Shown: piece by piece, positions 41,992 through 49,759 of the stretch | Position numbering within the stretch: position 1 is the stretch's first letter | How the letters are laid out: each line of letters begins with the position of its first letter | From: Klebsiella oxytoca NBRC 105695 | GTDB taxonomy: Bacteria > Pseudomonadota > Gammaproteobacteria > Enterobacterales > Enterobacteriaceae | Length of the DNA stretch: 64,000 bases | NCBI RefSeq assembly: GCF_001598695.1 | Contig: NZ_BCZK01000010.1 | Location: 124,001-188,000 of the forward strand | Direction of reading: 5' to 3' | Position numbers and translations under genes: made by a program | The notes under the pieces: model-generated | What the model saw: only the letters and a program-made list of their open reading frames with translations | Told to the model about the DNA's origin: nothing | Databases searched by the model: none

Positions 41992-42753
41992 CTAGTCGGC
42001 AATGATCAGCCGGGGATGGATATGCCCCAGCAGTTCACGCGTCTCTTCCGGCAGATGATTATCGGTGATGATATCGGTGAGCGAGTCAAGATGGGTGATG
42101 TTAAACAGCGACCAGGCGCCGTATTTTGAGCTGTCCGCCAGCAGAATGCGCCGCCGGGCGTTCGCGATTAAATCCCGCTTCAGCGCCGCTTTCTCTTCCG
42201 TTGGCGAGGTTACGCCCTTCTCCAGATCCCAGCCGTTGCAGCTGACGAACGCCAGATCGGGCCAGATATTTTGCAGCAGACGGCGTCCGTGATCGCCGAT
42301 GCAGGACTGGCTGCTGTCGTCGATGCGTCCGCCGATGATGGTAACTTCAATTTGCTTAAATTCCGAGAGAAACAGGGCGATATGCAGATCGCTGGTGATC
42401 ACCCGCAGCGGCAAGTGGGTTATCTGCCGGGCAAGTTCGATCATCGTGGTTCCGGCATCGAGGACGATGGCGTCCCCGGCCTTGACTAACGCCGCCGCCG
42501 CGCTGGCGATGGCGTATTTTTCCTGCAGACTGCGCTGGGACTTCTCTTGGGTGGTGGGCTGTGAAGGAATAAACCGGTTGAGCGTGACGCCGCCGTGGGT
42601 ACGGCTGATGACCCCTTCCTGATCGAGCTTAATCAGGTCGCGGCGAATCGTCGCCGGCGAGGCGTGAGTCGCCGCCACCAGCTGGTCCACTGTCACCAGA
42701 TTATGGCTCTTCAGAAAATCCATAATCTGCTCTAACCGGTTATATCCCTTCAT
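41992..42753 (-). CDS. DeoR-family transcriptional regulator
   Basis: A 253-residue regulator: N-terminal DeoR HTH ([20 protein letters not shown], then [13 protein letters not shown], with the R-R-D-L end of the motif), then a sugar-phosphate-binding domain with [11 protein letters not shown] and IVLDAGTT, the ligand loop, and LLADSSKYG. It starts one base after the pdxA2 stop with AGGA upstream, so it is in one operon with pdxA2 and dtnK. Such regulators normally repress their own operon and release DNA on binding a phosphorylated intermediate, here perhaps threonate or erythronate 4-phosphate. A perfect 20-bp palindrome in the divergent promoter is the likely operator. Confidence 0.85.
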   Translation of the reverse strand: MKGYNRLEQIMDFLKSHNLVTVDQLVAATHASPATIRRDLIKLDQEGVISRTHGGVTLNRFIPSQPTTQEKSQRSLQEKYAIASAAAALVKAGDAIVLDAGTTMIELARQITHLPLRVITSDLHIALFLSEFKQIEVTIIGGRIDDSSQSCIGDHGRRLLQNIWPDLAFVSCNGWDLEKGVTSPTEEKAALKRDLIANARRRILLADSSKYGAWSLFNITHLDSLTDIITDNHLPEETRELLGHIHPRLIIAD

Positions 42754-42754
42754 G

Positions 42755-43741
42755 TTATTCCTGTGCGATTTGCATGGCGAGCTCAATAGAGGTTGCCATG
42801 CTGTCAGACTTAGCTTTACCTGTCCAGGCAATATCAAACGCCGTGCCGTGGTCTGCGGAAGTGCGGATAAACGGCAGTCCGGCGGTAATATTTACCCCAT
42901 CATAAAATCCAAGTAATTTTAGCGGAATATGCCCCTGATCGTGATACATCGCGACCACCATATCAAACAGACCTTCGTGACACTGCATAAATACCGTGTC
43001 CGGCGGGCATGGCCCGGTCACGTTGAGCCCTCTGGCCTTCATCGCTTCAACGGCCGGACCCACGATACGAATCTCTTCATCGCCAAACAGACCGTTTTCC
43101 CCGGCGTGAGGGTTCACTCCGGCAACGGCAATGCGCGGATTAGTGAAACCCACCCGGCGCAGGAAGCTATCGGCGATGCCGATCACCGTTTCAACTCGCG
43201 GCTGGTTCAGATTATCAAGGAATTTTCGCAGCGCCACGTGGGTAGAGATATGGATCACTTTGAGCTTATCGGTATATAACACCATCGCAAAATCTTTGGT
43301 TTGCGTCAGATGGGCGAGCATTTCGGTATGTCCCGGGAAGTTGTGCCCGGCCAGATGCAGCGCTTCTTTATTGAGCGGCGCGGTAGCGATCGCAAACACC
43401 TCACCCGCCATCGCCAGCTCGGTCGCTCGCTTGATGCAGCGGTAAGCTAAATCCCCCGCCTGCGCCTGCACTTCCCCCGCGCGTAGTCCTTGCGGATCGG
43501 CTAGCGGTTCGTCGATAACGTTAATCGTGCCCGCGCTGAACTGCGCCTGTTCCGGACGATCAATGATACGCAGCTCGGCGGGCGGGGTTATCCCCATCGC
43601 CAGGATCCGCCGCAGCGTCTGCGCGCAGCCCACCACCACGACCGGCGCGCCGTTGAGTTTCCCCTCAACCAGCGATTTGATAATAATTTCCGGGCCAATG
43701 CCTGCCGGGTCTCCCATCGTTACCGCAATGATGTTAGTCAC
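42755..43741 (-). CDS. pdxA2: PdxA2-like 4-phospho-acid-sugar dehydrogenase
   Basis: A 328-residue member of the PdxA family. The N-terminal [11 protein letters not shown] is invariant; metal-binding His residues appear in [14 protein letters not shown], and [12 protein letters not shown] near the end is typical. PdxA2 proteins next to a DUF1537 kinase do not make vitamin B6; they oxidise and decarboxylate D-threonate or D-erythronate 4-phosphate to DHAP, CO2 and NADH (established for Dtn/Den pathways). The start is a GTG at 43741, overlapping the dtnK end by 8 bases with GGAG upstream. Confidence 0.88.
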   Translation of the reverse strand: MTNIIAVTMGDPAGIGPEIIIKSLVEGKLNGAPVVVVGCAQTLRRILAMGITPPAELRIIDRPEQAQFSAGTINVIDEPLADPQGLRAGEVQAQAGDLAYRCIKRATELAMAGEVFAIATAPLNKEALHLAGHNFPGHTEMLAHLTQTKDFAMVLYTDKLKVIHISTHVALRKFLDNLNQPRVETVIGIADSFLRRVGFTNPRIAVAGVNPHAGENGLFGDEEIRIVGPAVEAMKARGLNVTGPCPPDTVFMQCHEGLFDMVVAMYHDQGHIPLKLLGFYDGVNITAGLPFIRTSADHGTAFDIAWTGKAKSDSMATSIELAMQIAQE

Positions 43742-44975
43742 TCATTTTCTCCTCAATAAAATTCACAACCTCCAGCAGGGTGGTTTCCGTTCCGAATCCG
43801 CCTGCCTTGGTCATTACCGGCCGCTGCCAGCTACTACCCAGAAAATTGCCGAACGGCACGCATTGCGCCACCCGGCCTGTAATATGAAATCCGCTGGCGC
43901 CCAGCGCCTGCGCCACGGCGATCGCCACGTCGCCGCCGGATAAATAGAGCGCTCCCGGCTGGCTCTGCGCGATGGCCAGCGCGCTGACCCGCGCCAGGTA
44001 TGCGCAGATGCGCTCGCCAAGGGCGGTGCGATCGACCCCATGCCGACGACACAAGGCTTCAACCGCCTTTCGCGCCTCGCTATCGGGTCGGGTGGTGATA
44101 ACGCAATGATTATTTTCGCTCAATACCGCCACGATACGCCGGGCATCAAGGGCGGCATCGCCGTCAAAGGCCATAGCCACATCAATGTCGACCCGCCGGA
44201 CGCGCGGATGCTCATTAAGACGGGCAACCTGCTGTTGCGCGATTTCGCTCATTGAACCGACCACCGCCAGCAGCGGGCCGTGCGGCATAGTCGCCAGCCG
44301 ACGCGCCAGGGCGTCGCATAGCCCAGCAGACCCCACCAGCAGCACCCGCTGCTCGCACAGAGCGACCGTGGCGATAATGGCGTCCAGCTGCTGGTTTTCT
44401 TCGGCATCGACGATCAGCACCCGCGGCGTCTCAACCGTTTGTTCCAGCTCTGCCGCCAGCCCGGGGACCGTTGTCCCGCGGCACAGCAAATCGCTTTGTT
44501 GAGCGACCACGGCGGCGATATCCGCGCTGCTGACCGGCGTTTTCGGATCGGTCGCGAACTCGGTTTCATTCACCGGCGAGCCGTGCACATAGCACACCCC
44601 CCGGCGCGTCACCCGGCCAGCCGCCGGAAAAGCCGGCGCCAGAACTGCTACGGCGCAGTTTAGCGCGCGCATCGTTGCTTCCAGCTCGGCGCCGAGATTG
44701 CCGCGCAGCGTGGAGTCGATTTTTTTCACCGTCCAGCGCGGCTGAAAACGCGGCAACACCGCCTGTAAAAGATGCGTGATGCGCCGTGCCGCCTCTGCGG
44801 CGGGCTGCGCGCGGCTGTCGCTATTGAGGATCAGCGCCTGCGCCTCTCCCTGGTAGCTGGCGCTAAACGCCACTTCCGCCCGCATCCCCGTCTCCGCCAG
44901 GCTGACTCCCGCGTCATTTGCGCCGGTAAAGTCATCCGCCAGAACCAGCACCTTGTTATCGCCGCTGCCCATCAT
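43734..44975 (-). CDS. dtnK: Four-carbon acid sugar kinase (DUF1537; D-threonate kinase-like)
   Basis: A 413-residue DUF1537 kinase. The N-terminal acid-sugar-binding domain starts VLVLADDFTGANDAGVSLAE (D-D-F-T-G-A-N-D, residues 11-18); the C-terminal nucleotide-binding domain has GALYLSGGDVAIAVAQALGA. These kinases phosphorylate D-threonate, D-erythronate or L-threonate derivatives at the 4-position. Paired with pdxA2, D-threonate (DtnK) or D-erythronate is most probable, but which epimer cannot be decided by eye. It is first in the leftward operon dtnK-pdxA2-deoR. Confidence 0.85.
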   Translation of the reverse strand: MMGSGDNKVLVLADDFTGANDAGVSLAETGMRAEVAFSASYQGEAQALILNSDSRAQPAAEAARRITHLLQAVLPRFQPRWTVKKIDSTLRGNLGAELEATMRALNCAVAVLAPAFPAAGRVTRRGVCYVHGSPVNETEFATDPKTPVSSADIAAVVAQQSDLLCRGTTVPGLAAELEQTVETPRVLIVDAEENQQLDAIIATVALCEQRVLLVGSAGLCDALARRLATMPHGPLLAVVGSMSEIAQQQVARLNEHPRVRRVDIDVAMAFDGDAALDARRIVAVLSENNHCVITTRPDSEARKAVEALCRRHGVDRTALGERICAYLARVSALAIAQSQPGALYLSGGDVAIAVAQALGASGFHITGRVAQCVPFGNFLGSSWQRPVMTKAGGFGTETTLLEVVNFIEEKMSD

Positions 44976-45034
44976 GTTCCCTTTTCAAGCTGTTCGAAAT
45001 TGATAATGATTATATTCAATCACAATTGATTAAA

Positions 45035-45050
45035 TGTGAGCAAGCTCAAG
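45035..45050. promoter_or_regulatory. CRP-like site in divergent acid-sugar promoter
   Basis: TGTGA-GCAAGC-TCAAG matches eight or nine of ten positions of the CRP consensus TGTGA-N6-TCACA. It lies 60 bases upstream of dtnK and about 100 upstream of the alcohol dehydrogenase, so catabolite control of both arms is plausible. Confidence 0.5.
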
Positions 45051-45109
45051 TTATTAAATCTCGCTATAAATTATAACTTCATCCCACAATGTGAGTGACC
45101 CGAACAATA

Positions 45110-45129
45110 GATGATTAAGTTTAATCATC
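45110..45129. promoter_or_regulatory. Perfect 20-bp palindrome, likely DeoR-family operator
   Basis: GATGATTAA-GT-TTAATCATC is a perfect dyad 20 bases upstream of the alcohol dehydrogenase GTG, in the 173-base gap between the two divergent arms. Its place over the probable promoter fits repression by the DeoR protein encoded at the end of the leftward arm. Confidence 0.6.
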
Positions 45130-45148
45130 CATAAGACAGGAGAAAGAA

Positions 45149-46294
45149 GTGGCAACCATTAACAGCACCCTGATTAGCGGCGCGGGCGCGTTTACCGCCC
45201 TGCTACCGCTGCTGACCGGCAAACAGCGCATTTTGCTGGTCACCGATGGCAACGTTGGCAAACTCGATGCCGCACGGCAGATCCGTACGCTTCTGGAAGA
45301 CGAAGGGCGTCAGGTTCAGATCGTTGATTCCGTACCCGCAGAGCCAAGCCAACATGATATGACGCAAATTCTGCGCCTCGTCAGCGCTAACCAGCCGGAG
45401 CTAATAGTCGGGATTGGCGGCGGTAGCGTTCTGGATGTGGCCAAGCTGCTCTCGGTTCTGCTGCATCCCGACTCGCCGGGGCTTGAGGCGCTGCTGGCCG
45501 GCGAAAAGCCGCAGCAAAAGGTGACCTCGTTATTAATTCCCGCCACTGCCGGCACCGGTTCCGAAGCCACGCCGAACGCGATCCTGGCAATCCCGGAACA
45601 GAATACGAAGGTGGGGATTATCTCCCCGGTTCTGCTGCCGGATTATGTTGCCCTGCTGCCGGAATTAACCACCAGCATGCCCGCGCATATCGCCTCCTCT
45701 ACCGGCATTGACGCGCTGTGTCATCTTATTGAGTGCTTTACTTCGACCGTTGCCAATCCGGTTAGCGATAACGCGGCGCTGATTGGCCTGCGCAAGCTGG
45801 TGCGCAACATCGAGCTATCGGTGAGCGAGCCGCACAATCTGGCGGCGAAGCTGGAGATGCTGTGGGCCTCTTATTATGGCGGTGTGGCTATTAACCATGC
45901 GGGCACTCATCTGGTTCATGCCCTTTCCTATCCGTTAGGCGGCAAATATCACCTGCCGCACGGCGTGGCTAACGCCATTTTGCTGGCGCCTTGTATGAAG
46001 GTGGTGCGCCCACACGCGGTGGCGAAATTTGCCCAAGTCTGGGATCTGCTCCCTGAAGCCGACCTGACGCTTAGCGAAGAAGAGAAATCCCATGCGCTGG
46101 TCGCCTGGCTCGCCGCGCTGGTGAAACGCCTGCAGCTGCCCGATAACCTTGCCGCGCTGGGCGTACCGCCAGAGAGCATCAGCGAACTGAGCGAAGCGGC
46201 GCTGAACGTCAAGCGTTTACTGAATAATGCGCCATGCAGCGTTAACCAGGATCAGGTTGAAGCGGTTTACCGCACCCTGTTCCCCGCACAATAA
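45149..46294 (+). CDS. Iron-containing alcohol dehydrogenase
   Basis: A 381-residue group III (Fe-type) alcohol dehydrogenase. NAD binding at GGGSVLDVAKLL (residues 90-101), metal ligands in GIDALCHLIECF and in HALSYPLGGKYHLPHG (two His). Start is GTG with AGGAGAAAG at proper spacing. Members oxidise or reduce hydroxy or keto acids, polyols or phosphonates. As first gene of the rightward arm it may interconvert a sugar-acid alcohol and its keto form (inference). It is followed by the DapA-family gene after 18 bases. Confidence 0.88.
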   Translation: MATINSTLISGAGAFTALLPLLTGKQRILLVTDGNVGKLDAARQIRTLLEDEGRQVQIVDSVPAEPSQHDMTQILRLVSANQPELIVGIGGGSVLDVAKLLSVLLHPDSPGLEALLAGEKPQQKVTSLLIPATAGTGSEATPNAILAIPEQNTKVGIISPVLLPDYVALLPELTTSMPAHIASSTGIDALCHLIECFTSTVANPVSDNAALIGLRKLVRNIELSVSEPHNLAAKLEMLWASYYGGVAINHAGTHLVHALSYPLGGKYHLPHGVANAILLAPCMKVVRPHAVAKFAQVWDLLPEADLTLSEEEKSHALVAWLAALVKRLQLPDNLAALGVPPESISELSEAALNVKRLLNNAPCSVNQDQVEAVYRTLFPAQ

Positions 46295-46312
46295 CACCAG
46301 GGAAGAGATGAA

Positions 46313-47197
46313 ATGAGCAATTCAATTACCGGCGTTCTGACCGCCATCGTCACGCCTTTTACCGCAGAGGGAGCCGTGAATATCCCGGCGCTAAGGCAGC
46401 AGGTACAGCGCCAGCTCGCCGCGGGCAACGGTATTTTTTGCGGCGGTACCAACGGCGAATTCTTTGTGCTGAATGAAGCGGAAAAAATCGCCGTCGCTAA
46501 AGCCTGCGTGGATGAAGTTGCCGGTCGGGCGCCGGTGGTGGCGCATATTGGCGAAGTGTCGACTCGCGAAACGATCCGCCTGGGTCAACAGATCGAACAA
46601 CTGGGCGTTGACGCGGTCTCCGTGATTACCCCCTGGTTTGTGCCGCTAAAACAGGATGAGCTGATCGCCCACTATACCGCCATTGCTGACGCCCTGAGTG
46701 TACCGGTATTTCTCTACAACATCCCGGCGCGCACCGGCAACACCATTGAACCGCAAACCGCGCGCGCGCTGGCGCAGCATCCAAACATTATCGGCGTCAA
46801 AGACAGCGCCGGCAGCTACGAAAGCCTGAAGGGTTTCCTCGATGCGGTCCGGGATATCGCCGATTTTGACGTGCTGAACGGCCCTGATTCGCTGATACAC
46901 CAGGGTTTTGTTGAGGGCTGCTCCGCCTGTATTTCCGGGCTGGCAAACGTCGCGCCAAAAGAGATCAACGCCATCTGGGCAAATTTTAAAGCGGGCAATG
47001 TTGAGGGCTCCCGCCAGGCTCAGGAGAGCGTCACCGGTCTGCGCACCGATCTTTATAAAGTGGCGTTCTCGCCGGCGGCGGTAAAAAAAGCGCTGCAGCT
47101 GATGGGCCACGATGTTGGCGACAGTCGCTACGCGGTGAGCTTCACCTCGGCGCAGTGCGAGGAAATTAATCACATTATTGCCAAATATATTTCCTGA
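46313..47197 (+). CDS. DapA/NanA-family aldolase (lyase)
   Basis: A 294-residue class I pyruvate-aldolase-type TIM barrel. The Schiff-base Lys is in IIGVKDSAGSYE (about residue 163), the proton-relay Tyr in FLYNIPARTGNT, and the carboxylate-binding loop is CGGTNGEF. This fold includes dihydrodipicolinate synthase, N-acetylneuraminate lyase and 2-keto-3-deoxy-sugar aldolases. The housekeeping DapA would not be next to sugar-acid genes, so a 2-keto-3-deoxy acid aldolase yielding pyruvate is the favoured role. AGGGAAGAG precedes the ATG. Confidence 0.87.
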   Translation: MSNSITGVLTAIVTPFTAEGAVNIPALRQQVQRQLAAGNGIFCGGTNGEFFVLNEAEKIAVAKACVDEVAGRAPVVAHIGEVSTRETIRLGQQIEQLGVDAVSVITPWFVPLKQDELIAHYTAIADALSVPVFLYNIPARTGNTIEPQTARALAQHPNIIGVKDSAGSYESLKGFLDAVRDIADFDVLNGPDSLIHQGFVEGCSACISGLANVAPKEINAIWANFKAGNVEGSRQAQESVTGLRTDLYKVAFSPAAVKKALQLMGHDVGDSRYAVSFTSAQCEEINHIIAKYIS

Positions 47198-47224
47198 CGA
47201 TAGCGGAAATAGTTAATTAAATTT

Positions 47225-47257
47225 CCGGCACTGGTGTAAGCAAAAAATCAGTGCCGG
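47225..47257. terminator. Hairpin between dapA-like and terC-like genes
   Basis: Perfect 9-bp arms CCGGCACTG (47225-47233) and CAGTGCCGG (47249-47257) with a 15-base loop, extendable by flanking TTAAAT/ATTTAA. It starts 27 bases after the aldolase stop and is followed by AT-rich sequence with T runs. It may attenuate the operon or stabilise the upstream mRNA. Confidence 0.55.
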
Positions 47258-47284
47258 CAATATTTAATATTTTATATATAACGT

Positions 47285-47299
47285 CTTACGTAACGTAAG
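47285..47299. promoter_or_regulatory. Palindrome CTTACGT-A-ACGTAAG before terC-like gene
   Basis: A perfect 15-base dyad ending 10 bases before the ATG, within the leader. It could be a second operator for the downstream part of the cluster, separate from the 20-bp palindrome. Confidence 0.45.
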
Positions 47300-47309
47300 G
47301 GATGTTTCA

Positions 47310-48071
47310 ATGTTTATATGGATGCTTGACCCTGAAATATGGTTGACGCTGGTAACGCTCACCTTTCTGGAGATTATTCTCGGGGTCGATAATATTATCT
47401 TTCTCTCGCTGGTAGTGGCCAAACTGCCACCGCATCAACAAAATGTTGCGCGTAAGTTGGGATTAAGCGGCGCAATGGTTATGCGCGTGCTATTGCTGGT
47501 ATCTATTGCCTGGCTGGCACATATAACGGTGCCGCTGTTTACTATTGCGCATTTTGTCGTATCGGTGCGCACTATCATTTTATTTGTCGGTGGTTGTTTC
47601 CTTATTTACAAGTCACTGCAGGAGATACGCGGTGAACTGCAGCTGGAAGAAGAGTCGCATGGCGGCGGCCAGCGTCAGCTTTCGCTGGCGGGCGCGGTTG
47701 TCCAGATTATGCTGCTGGATATTGTCTTTAGCCTGGATTCAGTTATTACCGCAGTCGGTTTGTCGCAACATATTTTCATTATGATTACGGCAGTCATTAT
47801 TGCTGTTGGCATTATGATGTTCGCGGCAAAGACCATTGGCGATTTTGTCAATAACACGCCAACGATGAAAATGCTCGCTTTAACCTTTTTGTTGCTGGTG
47901 GGGATATTATTGGTCGCGGATAGTCTGGAGATACACATTGCAAAAGGTTATCTCTATTTTGCCATTTTCTTTTCGCTGGCGGTGGAAACGCTCAATATTA
48001 TTCGTAATAAAAAAATCATTAAGGCTTCGCAGCCCGCAGAAGCTTACGACTCATTACAGCTAAACAAATAG
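47310..48071 (+). CDS. TerC-family integral membrane protein
   Basis: A 253-residue inner-membrane protein with about seven spans. LEIILGVDNIIFLSLVVAKL (residues 20-39) and IVFSLDSVITAVGL carry the two acidic, metal-ligand-like stretches (GVDN and SLDSV) of the TerC family. TerC relatives (Alx, MeeF/YkoY) export or handle manganese and other cations, sometimes helping secreted metalloenzymes. Here it is inside a carbohydrate cluster, 23-30 bases before the sialidase-like gene. No yybP-ykoY riboswitch motif is seen upstream. Confidence 0.87.
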   Translation: MFIWMLDPEIWLTLVTLTFLEIILGVDNIIFLSLVVAKLPPHQQNVARKLGLSGAMVMRVLLLVSIAWLAHITVPLFTIAHFVVSVRTIILFVGGCFLIYKSLQEIRGELQLEEESHGGGQRQLSLAGAVVQIMLLDIVFSLDSVITAVGLSQHIFIMITAVIIAVGIMMFAAKTIGDFVNNTPTMKMLALTFLLLVGILLVADSLEIHIAKGYLYFAIFFSLAVETLNIIRNKKIIKASQPAEAYDSLQLNK

Positions 48072-48100
48072 AACCCTACTGAAAATAACGGAGTATGAAT

Positions 48101-49273
48101 ATGTCTGTAACCGCAATTCGTGACGGAATCATTAATCAGCATGAACAGGACGCGCGGGTCGAAACCGCGATGTTACCGTCATCCTGCCCGCAAAACCATG
48201 CGGCAAACCTGCTGCCGCTGCCGGACGGCTCCCTGATGTGCGTCTGGTTCGGCGGTACCCAGGAAGGCGTTGCCGACATCTCCGTTTGGGGATCGCGTCT
48301 GCTGCCCGGGAGCCGCCAGTGGAGCGATGCGGTCAAATTGTCTGATGACGCCAGCCGTTCCGAGCAAAACCCGGTGCTGTTTCTGGCGCCGGATAACGTG
48401 CTATGGCTGCTGTGGACCGCGCAGATCTCCGGCAACCAGGATACCGCCATCGTGCGCTATCGCCAGTCAACGGATCTGGGTCAAACCTGGGGCGAGATTG
48501 CCACCCTGCTCGATAAGCCCGGCACCTTTATTCGCCAGCCGATCATCGTCCTCGACAACGGCAACTGGCTGCTGCCGGTCTTCTACTGCCGCACTCAACC
48601 GGGTGAAAAATGGGTTGGCAACGACGATATCAGCGCCGTCAAAATCTCCTCCGATTGCGGCAAAACCTGGCGCGACGTCGAAGTCCCGCAAAGCCTGGGC
48701 TGCGTACATATGAACATCACCGCGCTGCCGGGCGGCACGCTGGTTGCGCTGTTCCGCAGCCGTTGGGCCGACAATATCTACTACAGCCAGTCCGTCGATA
48801 ACGGCGAAAGCTGGTCAGTGCCGGAACCGACTGAACTGCCCAATAACAACTCATCTATTCAGGTGACCACCCTCGCCAGCGGCGAACTGGCGCTGGTCTT
48901 TAACCACATGAGCGCCGCCGGCGCGCGGGAACGCCGGGCATCGCTTTACGACGAAATCGACGATGGCGATAACAGCCGTAAAGAGCCGGAAGTGACCAGC
49001 GGGCGTTCGGCCTTCTGGGGAGCGCCGCGCGCGCCGATGACCGTAGCCATCTCCGCCGACGGCGGTAAAACCTGGCCATGGCAGCGCAACCTCGATGAAG
49101 GCGACGGCTACTGCATGACCAATAACTCGCTGGATAAGCGCAATCGCGAGTTCTCCTACCCGAGTATCAAACAAGGGGCGGACGGCACGCTGCACATTGC
49201 CTACACCTGGTTCCGCCAGGCGATTAAATACGTGCACGTTTCGCCCGAGTGGGTGAAGGAGTCCGCACGATGA
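48101..49273 (+). CDS. Sialidase-like six-bladed beta-propeller protein (four Asp boxes)
   Basis: A 390-residue protein of the BNR/sialidase superfamily. Four Asp-box turns (S-x-D-x-G-x-T/S-W) are visible: STDLGQTWGE, SSDCGKTWRD, SVDNGESWSV and SADGGKTWPW. I start at the ATG at 48101, seven bases after GGAG; the ATG at 48095 is too close to it. There is no signal peptide, so it should be cytoplasmic. The canonical FRIP motif of exo-sialidases is not apparent; FIRQPII and conserved Arg residues may serve instead. It ends in an ATGATGA overlap with the YhcH gene. A sialic-acid-like or acid-sugar glycosidase or hydratase are both possible. Confidence 0.8.
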   Translation: MSVTAIRDGIINQHEQDARVETAMLPSSCPQNHAANLLPLPDGSLMCVWFGGTQEGVADISVWGSRLLPGSRQWSDAVKLSDDASRSEQNPVLFLAPDNVLWLLWTAQISGNQDTAIVRYRQSTDLGQTWGEIATLLDKPGTFIRQPIIVLDNGNWLLPVFYCRTQPGEKWVGNDDISAVKISSDCGKTWRDVEVPQSLGCVHMNITALPGGTLVALFRSRWADNIYYSQSVDNGESWSVPEPTELPNNNSSIQVTTLASGELALVFNHMSAAGARERRASLYDEIDDGDNSRKEPEVTSGRSAFWGAPRAPMTVAISADGGKTWPWQRNLDEGDGYCMTNNSLDKRNREFSYPSIKQGADGTLHIAYTWFRQAIKYVHVSPEWVKESAR

Positions 49274-49740
49274 TCGTCGGCAACCTTAACGCCCTGCCGC
49301 TGGCAGGGCTTCCCCCGGCGCTGCGGCAGATCCTATCCCTTCCGCAAGCCACGCTAGCGGCGCTGAGCGGCAGGCCGGACGGCCGCTGGCAGCCGGAAAA
49401 CTGTCGCTGGTATTGCAATATCGGCGAAGCGCATACCCAGCCGACCGCCCAGCGGCACACCGAATATCACCATCAGTGGGCCGATATTCAGGTGATGCTG
49501 GCGGGCTGCGAGTTGATTAACGCCGGAATGCTCTGCGTCGCGCAGGATAGCGATGAAGAGCGCAAACCGGATCTGTTTATCGCCCGCGATAGCCCGTTGC
49601 CGGTATCCATCACCCTGTATCCCGGTGATTTTGCGATATTTCTGCCCGGCGAACCCCATCAGGCGCTGTGCGCGGTAGACGTGCCGTCAACGGTACGCAA
49701 AGCCGTATTTAAAGTGCCGAGCGACATGCTGGAAGGGTAA
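49270..49740 (+). CDS. YhcH/YjgK/YiaL family protein
   Basis: A 156-residue cupin-like protein, near the length of E. coli YhcH (154). Start at the ATG at 49270, overlapping the sialidase-like stop; AAGGAG is ten bases upstream. HTEYHHQWADIQVMLAG (residues about 65-81) and PGDFAIFLPGEPHQAL hold the His/Glu residues thought to bind metal. Family members accompany sialic acid (yhcH in nan operons) and ketogulonate genes and may act as anomerases or mutarotases. Its presence beside a sialidase-like protein strengthens a sialic-acid-like or sugar-acid link. Confidence 0.88.
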   Translation: MIVGNLNALPLAGLPPALRQILSLPQATLAALSGRPDGRWQPENCRWYCNIGEAHTQPTAQRHTEYHHQWADIQVMLAGCELINAGMLCVAQDSDEERKPDLFIARDSPLPVSITLYPGDFAIFLPGEPHQALCAVDVPSTVRKAVFKVPSDMLEG

Positions 49741-49759
49741 ATAAGAAGGAGAAATAACA

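Noticed and set aside
45015..45040. TCACA...TGTGA dyad in the acid-sugar promoter as a CRP site
   Set aside because: The half-sites face outward relative to the CRP consensus; the overlapping TGTGA-N6-TCAAG site is the better candidate.
47198..47309. yybP-ykoY manganese riboswitch upstream of the TerC-like gene
   Set aside because: The 110-base gap is filled by a simple hairpin and a short palindrome; the conserved riboswitch loops are not recognisable.
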